Shown: positions 1-5,217 of the stretch, piece after piece | Numbering within the stretch: the first letter of the stretch is position 1 | How the letters are laid out: each line of letters opens with the position of its first letter | DNA from: an uncultured Pseudomonadota bacterium | GTDB lineage: Bacteria > Pseudomonadota > Gammaproteobacteria > Burkholderiales > Usitatibacteraceae | DNA length: 5,217 bases | Direction of reading: 5' to 3' | Assembly (NCBI GenBank): GCA_937898635.1 | Contig: CALEJW010000050.1 | Coordinates: forward strand, 1 to 5,217 | The notes under the pieces: model-generated | Told to the model about the DNA's origin: nothing | Database searches by the model: none | What the model saw: the letters and a program-made list of their open reading frames with translations, nothing else | Made by a program: the position numbers and the translations under genes

Positions 1-650
1 TGGCCGTGACGCCGGCGGGCATCGCCCTCGACCGGACGGTGTTCTATCCCACGGGCGGCGGCCAGCCGGGCGACAGCGGCCGGCTCCTGCGCGCCGACGG
101 CACCGCGACGTCCATCGCCGGGGCGGTGAAGGGCGAGGGCGCCGACGAGGTCTGGCACCAGGCCGCGCCCGGAGAGCCCCTGCCGCAGCCGGGCGAGGAG
201 GTGGAAGCGGTCCTCGACTGGGAGCGGCGCTACTGCCACATGCGCTTCCATACCGCGTTGCACCTGCTGTGCGCCGTGGTTCCCGCGCCCGTGACCGGCG
301 GGCAGGTGGCGCGCGACAAGGCGCGGCTCGACTTCGACATCGACATGGACCGCCTCGTGAAGGAGGCGATCGAGGAGGGGCTGAACCGCCTCGTGGACGA
401 GGCCCGGGAGGTGAGGGCGCGCTGGATCCCGGACGAGGAGCTCGACGCGAAGCCGGAGCTCGTGCGCACGATGTCGGTCCAGCCGCCGCGCGGGCAGGGG
501 GGCGTGCGCGTCCTCGAGATCGTGGGCGCGGACCTGCAGCCCTGCGGCGGCACCCACGTGGCCAACACGCGCGAGGTCGGCCGGCTCGCGGTGGTGAAGA
601 TCCGCAGCGAAGGCGCGCGCAACCGCCGCGTGGTGCTCGGTTTCGCCTGA
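1..650 (+). CDS. Alanyl-tRNA editing protein, AlaX family (5' end missing)
   Basis: A free-standing homologue of the AlaRS editing domain. By family knowledge it is a cytoplasmic, zinc-dependent hydrolase that removes serine or glycine wrongly attached to tRNA-Ala. Counting residues from the GTG at 6, the sequence shows the glycine-rich FYPTGGGQPGDSG block (14-26), the HxxxH zinc motif (H82, H86), and the CxxxH zinc motif in CGGTH (C180, H184). It ends with an SEGARNRRV tail typical of the family. All four presumed zinc ligands are present. The frame is open to the left edge, and AlaX proteins normally carry roughly 25-30 residues before the glycine-rich block. The GTG at 6 is therefore probably internal and the true start lies upstream of the window. 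The glycine-rich block plus at least 214 residues points to the medium-length (AlaX-M) type. It stops with TGA at 648-650. No partner gene is visible. Family assignment is firm; the start is unknown. Confidence 0.95.
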   Translation, partial: AVTPAGIALDRTVFYPTGGGQPGDSGRLLRADGTATSIAGAVKGEGADEVWHQAAPGEPLPQPGEEVEAVLDWERRYCHMRFHTALHLLCAVVPAPVTGGQVARDKARLDFDIDMDRLVKEAIEEGLNRLVDEAREVRARWIPDEELDAKPELVRTMSVQPPRGQGGVRVLEIVGADLQPCGGTHVANTREVGRLAVVKIRSEGARNRRVVLGFA

Positions 651-658
651 AACGGGCC

Positions 659-676
659 TTGTGCGGTGCAGCACAA
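659..676. promoter_or_regulatory. Perfect inverted repeat, candidate CRP/FNR-type operator
   Basis: TTGTGC (659-664), six bases, then GCACAA (671-676) form a perfect 6+6 bp dyad. The inner part reads TGTGC-N6-GCACA, the same half-site length and spacing as the CRP consensus TGTGA-N6-TCACA, with one symmetric change per half. If the extended -10 at 694-702 is used, transcription would start near 709 and the dyad centre would fall at about -41.5, the usual place for a class II activator. The sequence shows only the symmetry; the binding protein is inference. It could instead be a weak hairpin after the AlaX gene, but no T-run follows it (a run of C does), so a terminator is unlikely. Confidence 0.45.
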
Positions 677-693
677 CCCCCGCCCGGGCGCGG

Positions 694-702
694 TGCTAGC
701 CT
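694..702 (+). promoter_or_regulatory. Candidate extended -10 promoter element of the diguanylate cyclase gene
   Basis: TGCTAGCCT fits the extended -10 pattern TGnTAnnnT and lies about 43 bases before the cyclase ATG, giving a predicted leader of roughly 36 nt. No good -35 hexamer sits 16-18 bp upstream; that zone is a C-run next to the inverted repeat at 659-676. This is what one would expect of an activator-dependent promoter. Short motifs like this arise by chance, so confidence is low. Confidence 0.35.
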
Positions 703-744
703 GCGCGTACCACAGTCCTGGCGACCCGATCGCCACCGTCCCGC

Positions 745-2412
745 ATGGCCGTTTCCCCGAACGATTTGCAAAGCCGCGACATCGCGAGGTTCCTCGACGA
801 CCCCGTCGCGCACTCGGCGCTCTTCGATGCCTTCCCCAGCCTCGTCTGGTGCGCCGACGGCGAGGGCGGCTGCAGCTTCGTGAACCAGGCCTGGGAGGAC
901 TTCACCGGCCGCGGGATCGCAGCCGAGCGCGGCGCGGGCTGGCTCGACGCCGTCCATGCCGAGGACCGCGAAGCGCTGGGCCGGGTCTGGTCGGAGGCCT
1001 TCGGCCTGCGCGCCGGGCTGGAGGCGGAGTACCGCCTTCGCCGGGCCGACGGCGAGTACGGCTGGGTGCACCACTCGGCGAAGCCCGTCTCCGACGAGAC
1101 GGGACGGCTCGCGGGCTACCTCGGCACCTGCCACGACATCAGCGAGCGCCGCAACGCCGAGCTCGAGGCGCGAGCGCGGGCCGCGGAGATGAGGCTGCTC
1201 GCCGACAACGTGCCCGTGCTCATCGCCCACTTCGGCCCGGACCTGCGCTGCCGCTTCGCGAACCGGGCCTACGCGAAGACCTGGGGCTTCGACGTCGAGT
1301 CGGTGATCGGCAGGAGCGTCGAGGAGATCATCGGCGCCGCCGGGTTCGCCGAGATCGAGCCGCACATCCGCCGGGTGCTCGCGGGGGCGTCGGCCCACTA
1401 CGAGCGCACGCTGCGCGGGGCGGAAGGCGGCGAGCGCGTGATCGAGGTGAACCTGCTGCCGCGCCTGGGCGACAGCGGCGAGGTCCTGGCGGCCTTCGTG
1501 ATGATCTCCGACATCACCCGCCACCGCCTCGCCGAGCAATCGGTGCGCGAGAGCGAGGAGCGGCTGAAGAAGTTCGCCGCCGCGACGCACGAGGGCATCG
1601 TCTTCCACGAGAACGGCGTGCTCACCGACGCGAACGACGCGGTGCTGCGCCTCATCGGCTACCGCTATGACGAGCTGGTGGGCCGGCCCGTGCTCGACTT
1701 CGTGACGCCGGACGCGCGCGACGCGGTGCTCTCCAACATCCGCCTGGGCTACGAGCGCGCCTACGAGGGCGCCATCCAGCACAAGGACGGGCACCGCATC
1801 GACGTGGAGTTCACCGGCAAGGTGATGCCCTACCGGGGCACCCAGGTGCGGATGACCGTGATCCGCGACATCCGCGACCGCAAGGAGGCGCAGGCCCGCA
1901 TCCAGTTCCTCGCCCACCACGACACGCTCACGGGGCTGCCGAACCGGGTGCTCCTCATGGACCGCCTCGGCTTCATCCTCGCCTCCGCGAAGCGGCGCGA
2001 GTCGCGCGTGGGGGTCCTCTTCATGGACCTCGACGACTTCAAGGGCGTGAACGACTCCCTGGGCCACGCCGCGGGCGACGCCCTGCTGCGCCTGGTGGCC
2101 GCGCGCATCGAGGCGACGGTGCGCTCCGTGGACGTGGTCGCCCGCCTGGGCGGCGACGAGTTCCTCGTGGTCCTGCCCGACCTGGAAAACGAGGATTCCG
2201 CCACCACGGTGGCGGAAAAGCTCCTCGCGGCCCTCGCCCAGCCCGCCATGGTGGACGGGCACAAGCTCGTCGCGAGCGCCTCGATCGGCGTCGCGCAGTT
2301 TCCCCGCGACGGCGAGACGGCCGACGAGCTCATCAAGAACGCCGATGCCGCGATGTACAAGGCCAAGGAATGCGGGCGCGGCACTTTCCGGGAGTACTCG
2401 AAGGAGGCCTGA
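745..2412 (+). CDS. Diguanylate cyclase with three PAS sensor domains (PAS-PAS-PAS-GGDEF)
   Basis: A 555-residue soluble protein predicted to make cyclic di-GMP from two GTP in response to signals sensed by its PAS domains. PAS1 spans about 21-135 (PAS_3-like, with VNQAWEDFTG), PAS2 about 153-260 and PAS3 about 273-378. They end in the linkers HDISERR, SDITRHR and RDIRDRK; a charged, probably coiled-coil helix at 134-155 joins PAS1 to PAS2. The GGDEF domain (about 385-555) starts with DTLTGLPNR at 393 and has metal-binding D428, guanine contacts N436 and D445, an intact GGDEF signature (469-473), and the inhibitory I-site RxxD (R460-D463) exactly five residues before it. These positions follow by alignment with PleD from memory. 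An active, product-inhibited cyclase is therefore expected. There is no EAL or HD-GYP domain, membrane helix or signal peptide. The ATG at 745 is the only ATG, GTG or TTG after the in-frame TAG at 697-699, although no Shine-Dalgarno sequence precedes it. What the PAS domains bind cannot be told. Confidence 0.95.
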   Translation: MAVSPNDLQSRDIARFLDDPVAHSALFDAFPSLVWCADGEGGCSFVNQAWEDFTGRGIAAERGAGWLDAVHAEDREALGRVWSEAFGLRAGLEAEYRLRRADGEYGWVHHSAKPVSDETGRLAGYLGTCHDISERRNAELEARARAAEMRLLADNVPVLIAHFGPDLRCRFANRAYAKTWGFDVESVIGRSVEEIIGAAGFAEIEPHIRRVLAGASAHYERTLRGAEGGERVIEVNLLPRLGDSGEVLAAFVMISDITRHRLAEQSVRESEERLKKFAAATHEGIVFHENGVLTDANDAVLRLIGYRYDELVGRPVLDFVTPDARDAVLSNIRLGYERAYEGAIQHKDGHRIDVEFTGKVMPYRGTQVRMTVIRDIRDRKEAQARIQFLAHHDTLTGLPNRVLLMDRLGFILASAKRRESRVGVLFMDLDDFKGVNDSLGHAAGDALLRLVAARIEATVRSVDVVARLGGDEFLVVLPDLENEDSATTVAEKLLAALAQPAMVDGHKLVASASIGVAQFPRDGETADELIKNADAAMYKAKECGRGTFREYSKEA

Positions 2413-2415
2413 GGG

Positions 2416-2425
2416 CCGCTAGCGG
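2416..2425. repeat. 10-bp perfect palindrome at the convergent gene junction
   Basis: CCGCTAGCGG is self-complementary and straddles the stop codon of the minus-strand transporter gene, starting four bases after the cyclase stop. With no loop and no T-run it is a poor intrinsic terminator. The two convergent genes are only 6 bp apart (2413-2418), so neither has an independent terminator region and any termination signals must lie inside the opposite gene. I see no convincing one on either strand. Confidence 0.3.
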
Positions 2426-3582
2426 GGCGCGAGGCCGATCGCGACGATCGCCGCCGCGGCGAGCGCCGCGCCCGCGACGAAGGTGGCGGCGGGCCCCGCG
2501 AAGTGCCACAGCGCCCCCGCCAGGACGCTCGCCGCGAGGAGCGCGAGGCCGCAGGCGAGGTTGAAGATCCCGAAGGCGGTGCCGCGGCGCTCCGGCGGCG
2601 CGCTCGCCGCGACCATCGCCGCGAGCAGGCCCTGGGTGAGTCCCATGTGCAGGCCCCAGAGCGCCACGCCCGCGGCGAGCGCGAGCGCTCCCCCGGCCGC
2701 CGCCAGCACGAGGTCCGCGGCGACGAGCACGGCGGTGCCCGCCGCGAGCAGGCCGCGGGGGCCCACGCGGTCCGCGAGCCTGCCGGCGGGAAAGGCGACC
2801 GCGGCGTAGACCGCGTTCATGCCGGCCATGACCAGGGGCGCCCACGCGAGGGCGACGCCGACGTGCTCGGCGCGGAGCACGAGGAAGGCCTCGCTGAAGC
2901 GCGCGAGCGAGAGCGCCGCGCCGGCGGCCGTCACGCCCCAGAAGGCGCGGCCCAGGCCGCGCGCGGCGCCCGGCGAGAAGGGCGGGGCCGCCGTCCGCGC
3001 CGGACGCGGCGGCTCGCGCACGGCCGCGAGGAGCAGCAGCACGGCGGCGGCGGCGGGAATCACCGCCACCCAGAACACCGCGCGGAAGTCGTTCGACCAG
3101 GCGATCATCAGTCCCATCGCGAGCAGCGGGCCGGCGAGCGCGCCCACGGTGTCGAGGGACTGGCGCAGGCCGTAGGCCGCGCCCCGCGAGGCGAGCGGCG
3201 TCACGTCCGCGACGAGGGCGTCCCGGGGCGCGCCGCGGATGCCCTTGCCGATGCGGTCGAGGAAGCGCGCGGCGAAGACGAGCCCGGGACCGGTGGCGAG
3301 CGCGAAGAGCGGCTTCGCCGCGGCGCCGAGCCCGTAGCCCGCGACGGCGAGCGCCTTGCGCCGGCCGAGCGCGTCGGAGAGCGTTCCCGAGAACACCTTC
3401 ACGGCGAGCGCCGTCGCCTCCGCGACGCCCTCGATCACGCCGACCGCCAGCGCGCTCGCGCCGAGACCCACGGTGAGGTAGAGCGGCAGCAGGCTGTGGA
3501 TCATCTCCGAGGAGATGTCCATCAGCAGGCTCACGAAGCCGAGGACCCAGACGGTGCGCGGCAGGGAACGGGCGGGATTCAT
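2419..3582 (-). CDS. Major facilitator superfamily (MFS) transporter
   Basis: A 387-residue inner-membrane transporter, close to the usual 380-420 residues for a 12-helix MFS protein. Hydrophobic segments alternate with short loops along its length, and a longer polar loop (about 189-212, PPRPARTAAPP region) separates the two six-helix halves. The MFS motif A is clear after helix 2 (G66-x3-D70-x2-G73-R74-R75), and a weaker copy follows helix 8 (GRLADRVG, 267-274). The block DRIGKGIRGAPRDAL (109-123) after helix 4 is strongly charged and looks like a subfamily signature; I have seen similar blocks in proteobacterial MFS proteins of unknown substrate. Drug or metabolite efflux by proton antiport is the usual guess, but nothing in the sequence fixes the substrate. 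The ATG at 3580-3582 is the only ATG, GTG or TTG after the in-frame TAG at 3607-3609, though no Shine-Dalgarno sequence precedes it. The gene is divergent from the S10 peptidase gene and convergent with the cyclase gene. Confidence 0.93.
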   Translation of the reverse strand: MNPARSLPRTVWVLGFVSLLMDISSEMIHSLLPLYLTVGLGASALAVGVIEGVAEATALAVKVFSGTLSDALGRRKALAVAGYGLGAAAKPLFALATGPGLVFAARFLDRIGKGIRGAPRDALVADVTPLASRGAAYGLRQSLDTVGALAGPLLAMGLMIAWSNDFRAVFWVAVIPAAAAVLLLLAAVREPPRPARTAAPPFSPGAARGLGRAFWGVTAAGAALSLARFSEAFLVLRAEHVGVALAWAPLVMAGMNAVYAAVAFPAGRLADRVGPRGLLAAGTAVLVAADLVLAAAGGALALAAGVALWGLHMGLTQGLLAAMVAASAPPERRGTAFGIFNLACGLALLAASVLAGALWHFAGPAATFVAGAALAAAAIVAIGLAPR

Positions 3583-3603
3583 CGGGGGAGGGCGGCTAGC
3601 GCC

Positions 3604-3632
3604 ATCCTAGTCGCCCCGGGCGCGGCTGGCGA
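3604..3632 (-). promoter_or_regulatory. Candidate sigma-70 promoter of the MFS gene
   Basis: On the minus strand TCGCCA (plus positions 3627-3632, 4 of 6 matches to TTGACA) and TAGGAT (3604-3609, 4 of 6 matches to TATAAT) are separated by 17 bp. Predicted transcription would start near 3598 and leave a leader of only about 15 nt, which agrees with the missing Shine-Dalgarno sequence. This is a weak match in GC-rich DNA and is unverified. Confidence 0.35.
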
Positions 3633-3662
3633 GGTTCGCGGAGGGGTGCGTCCGGCTTCGGG

Positions 3663-3677
3663 TACGATAAACGTTAA
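3663..3677 (+). repeat. Direct repeat copy 1 (TACGATAAACGTTAA), overlapping a possible -10 box
   Basis: TACGATAAACGTTAA matches the second copy at 3705-3719 in 12 of 15 bases. It is one of the few A/T-rich patches in the window. Its first six bases, TACGAT, match the sigma-70 -10 box in 4 of 6 positions and would place the start of the S10 peptidase transcript near 3675. No recognisable -35 box lies at the right distance. An operator overlapping the promoter is a reasonable but untested reading. Confidence 0.5.
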
Positions 3678-3680
3678 GTG

Positions 3681-3704
3681 TCCGGGCGCCGGCGGCGCCC
3701 CGGA
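3681..3704 (+). other. GC-rich hairpin between the two direct repeats
   Basis: TCCGGGCGCC (3681-3690) pairs with GGCGCCCCGGA (3694-3704): ten base pairs with one bulged C and a GGC loop, nine of the ten pairs being G-C. It would lie close to the 5' end of the S10 mRNA if transcription starts near 3675. No T-run follows and no co-directional gene ends nearby, so it is not an intrinsic terminator. An mRNA-stabilising leader hairpin, or spacing DNA between two operator copies, are the options. GC-rich DNA forms such stems by chance more often than balanced DNA does. Confidence 0.5.
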
Positions 3705-3719
3705 TGCGATCACCGTTAA
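3705..3719 (+). repeat. Direct repeat copy 2 (TGCGATCACCGTTAA)
   Basis: The second copy of the 15-bp repeat starts exactly 42 bp after the first, about four turns of B-DNA, so both copies would face the same side of the helix. The shared core is CGAT at the left and CGTTAA at the right. It ends 24 bases before the S10 peptidase ATG, between the hairpin and the ribosome binding site. Confidence 0.5.
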
Positions 3720-3731
3720 TCAGCGAACCCC

Positions 3732-3739
3732 GGGGAGAG
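3732..3739 (+). promoter_or_regulatory. Ribosome binding site of the S10 peptidase gene
   Basis: GGGGAGAG contains the Shine-Dalgarno core GGAG (3734-3737), six bases before the ATG at 3744. It is the only clear Shine-Dalgarno sequence before a gene start in the window and it decides this start: the frame is closed by TAA at 3717-3719 and has no ATG, GTG or TTG between that stop and 3744. Confidence 0.7.
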
Positions 3740-3743
3740 ACCG

Positions 3744-5217
3744 ATGCAGGAGAACGGCAGCGAGGAAACGAAGAAGCCCGCGCAGGACCCGCCACCCGAG
3801 GACAGGCTGGTGGTGACGCGCCACCGGGCGCGCATCGGCGGCCGCGACCTGGACTACACGGTCACCTGCGGCACCCTGGTGCTGAAGGAGGAGAGCGAGA
3901 AGGACGGCAAGGCCGAGACCGACAAGGCGAGGGCGAGCGTCTTCTTCGTGGCCTACGTCCTCGACGGCGCCGAGCCCGAGACGCGGCCGGTCACCTTCTC
4001 CTTCAACGGGGGGCCGGGATCGAGCTCCGTGTGGCTGCACCTCGGGCTGCTCGGCCCGCGCCGGGTGGAGCTCGACCGGGAGGGCCGCGCGCCGCCGCCG
4101 CCCGGCCGGCTCGTGGACAACGAGCACTCGCTCCTCGACCGCTCCGACCTCGTCTTCATCGACCCCGTGGGCACCGGCTACAGCCGCATGGTCGCCGGGG
4201 AGAAGACCGCCGAGTTCCACGACTACAAGCGCGACCTGGAGAGCGTGGGCGAGTTCATCCGCCTCTGGACCACGCGCTACGCGCGCTGGGCGAGCCCGAA
4301 GTACCTCATCGGCGAGTCCTACGGCACCACGCGCGCCGCGGGGCTGTCCGGGCACCTGCTCGAGCGCCACGGGATGTACCTGAACGGGCTGATGCTCGTC
4401 TCCTGCGCGCTCGACTTCACGGTGCTGCGCTTCGAGGCGAACAACGACCTGCCGCCGGTGCTCTTCCTGCCGACCTACGCGGCAACCGCCTGGTACCACC
4501 GCCGCCTGCCCGCGGACCTGCAGGCGAAACCCCTTCGCGAGGTGCTCGACGAGGTCGAGGCCTTCGCGGCCGGGGAGTACGCCGCGGCGCTCTTCCGGGG
4601 GGACCGGCTCGCGCCCGCCGAGCGCGCGTCGATCGCCGGCAAGGTCGCGCGCTACACGGGGCTCTCCGCGGACTACGTCGAGCGCGCGGGGCTGCGCGTG
4701 GAGATCTTCCGCTTCTGCAAGGAACTCCTGCGCGCCGAGAGGCTCACCGTCGGGCGCCTGGACAGCCGCTTCACCGGCGTGGACCGGGACTCCGCGGGGG
4801 AGCGCTTCGAGTTCGACCCGGGCTTCGCCGAGATCTTCGGCGCCTACGCCTCGACGATGAACGACTACGTGCGGCGCACGCTGCGCTTCGAGGCGGACGC
4901 GCCCTACGAGGTGCTCAAGGGGCTCTACCTCAACTGGGGCTGGAAGGACTTCTCCAACCGCTACGCCTCGGTGGGCGAGACGCTGCGCAAGGCGCTCGCG
5001 ATGAACCCGCACATGCGCGTGCTGGTCGCCAACGGCTACTACGACTTCGCCACGCCCTACTTCGCGAGCGAGTACACCCTGGACCACCTGGGCGCGAAGC
5101 CGGCGGCGCGCGAGGCCTTCACCGTCGACCACTACGAAGCGGGGCACATGATGTACGTGCACGGGCCCTCGCTCGAGCGGCTCGGCGAGCGCCTTCGCGA
5201 CTTCGTCTCGGGAGGCT
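3744..5217 (+). CDS. Family S10 serine carboxypeptidase-like protein (3' end missing)
   Basis: An open frame of 491 codons that leaves the window without a stop. It is an alpha/beta-hydrolase fold protein of the serine carboxypeptidase family (S10), which removes C-terminal residues from peptides. Visible signatures are NGGPGSSS (88-95; oxyanion-hole and carboxylate-binding region), DPVGTGYS (140-147), GESYGT with nucleophile S192, YYDFATP with D434, and the EAGHMMY region with H468. The Ser-Asp-His triad is therefore complete. The last helix seems nearly finished, so only a few residues are probably missing. The N-terminus (about 1-20) is charged and proline-rich with no hydrophobic signal peptide, and the visible part holds only three cysteines (42, 221, 325). 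This suggests a cytoplasmic enzyme, unlike the disulfide-rich secreted or vacuolar eukaryotic members. The usual GESYAG is GESYGT here. It has its own Shine-Dalgarno sequence and is divergent from the MFS gene 161 bp away. Substrate is unknown; esterase or acyltransferase activity also occurs in this fold. Confidence 0.93.
   Translation, partial: MQENGSEETKKPAQDPPPEDRLVVTRHRARIGGRDLDYTVTCGTLVLKEESEKDGKAETDKARASVFFVAYVLDGAEPETRPVTFSFNGGPGSSSVWLHLGLLGPRRVELDREGRAPPPPGRLVDNEHSLLDRSDLVFIDPVGTGYSRMVAGEKTAEFHDYKRDLESVGEFIRLWTTRYARWASPKYLIGESYGTTRAAGLSGHLLERHGMYLNGLMLVSCALDFTVLRFEANNDLPPVLFLPTYAATAWYHRRLPADLQAKPLREVLDEVEAFAAGEYAAALFRGDRLAPAERASIAGKVARYTGLSADYVERAGLRVEIFRFCKELLRAERLTVGRLDSRFTGVDRDSAGERFEFDPGFAEIFGAYASTMNDYVRRTLRFEADAPYEVLKGLYLNWGWKDFSNRYASVGETLRKALAMNPHMRVLVANGYYDFATPYFASEYTLDHLGAKPAAREAFTVDHYEAGHMMYVHGPSLERLGERLRDFVSGG

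Noticed and set aside
6..8. GTG at 6 as the true start of the AlaX gene
   Set aside because: It would remove the N-terminal strand that AlaX proteins carry before the glycine-rich block, and the frame is open to the window edge, so the gene most likely begins outside.
659..680. Intrinsic terminator after the AlaX gene
   Set aside because: The stem is only six base pairs and is followed by a run of C rather than T.
230..736. Minus-strand frame of 168 codons over the AlaX gene, and similar ones at 1398-1655, 1830-2384 and 2333-2845
   Set aside because: All are opposite or out of frame to well-supported genes, show serine/arginine or glycine/arginine bias and carry no recognisable family motif.
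666..1670. Plus-strand open frame of 334 codons overlapping the start of the PAS-GGDEF gene
   Set aside because: It is an arginine-rich out-of-frame reading of the PAS coding sequence; the PAS domains lie in the other frame.
2440..2480. Small palindromes (CGATCG twice, CGCCGCGGCG) near the 3' end of the MFS gene
   Set aside because: They lie in codons of an alanine-rich final membrane helix and are explained by GC-rich codon choice.
2503..3816. Plus-strand open frame of 437 codons opposite the MFS gene
   Set aside because: The product is a low-complexity R/A/G/E/H-rich string without hydrophobic core or motif. The minus strand encodes a clear 12-helix transporter over the same DNA.
3720..5162. 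Minus-strand open frame of 480 codons opposite the S10 peptidase gene
   Set aside because: It lies codon-for-codon opposite a gene with a complete catalytic triad. Its product is dominated by R, V, A, E, G and H with no recognisable domain, as expected for the antisense of a GC-rich gene.
1..5217. A linked multi-gene system (defence island, biosynthetic cluster or mobile element)
   Set aside because: The four genes are of ordinary chromosomal families in mixed orientation with separate promoters; no mobility gene, terminal repeat, toxin-antitoxin pair or clear compositional break is visible.

Overview
This is a GC-rich (by eye around 70% or more) chromosomal stretch with four densely packed protein genes. 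Codons end strongly in G or C, and the protein types are an AlaX editing factor, a PAS/GGDEF cyclase, an MFS transporter and a bacterial S10 peptidase. This suits a free-living, high-GC proteobacterium. A betaproteobacterium (Burkholderiales-like) is my best guess, but it is inferred from the general look of the proteins and not from a marker gene. I see no tRNA, rRNA, CRISPR array, insertion sequence, prophage gene or attachment site.

Layout: (1) Positions 1-650, plus strand: the 3' part of an alanyl-tRNA editing hydrolase gene that begins outside the window. (2) Positions 651-744: a short intergenic region with a perfect 6+6 bp inverted repeat of CRP-like geometry and a candidate extended -10 element. 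(3) Positions 745-2412, plus strand: a soluble three-PAS diguanylate cyclase with intact GGDEF active site and inhibitory I-site. (4) Positions 2419-3582, minus strand: a 12-helix MFS transporter, convergent with the cyclase and only 6 bp from it. (5) Positions 3583-3743: a divergent promoter region with a GC-rich hairpin between two imperfect copies of a 15-bp direct repeat. (6) Positions 3744-5217, plus strand: a family S10 serine carboxypeptidase-like gene that runs off the window's right edge within a few residues of its expected end.

The genes do not form one operon or an obvious shared pathway. They cover translation quality control, second-messenger signalling, transport and peptide hydrolysis, each apparently with its own promoter. 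I do not find a new multi-gene system here. The points most worth a second look are the two intergenic regulatory arrangements: the dyad upstream of the cyclase, and the repeat-hairpin-repeat block upstream of the peptidase. The apparent lack of an export signal on the S10 peptidase is also worth noting.
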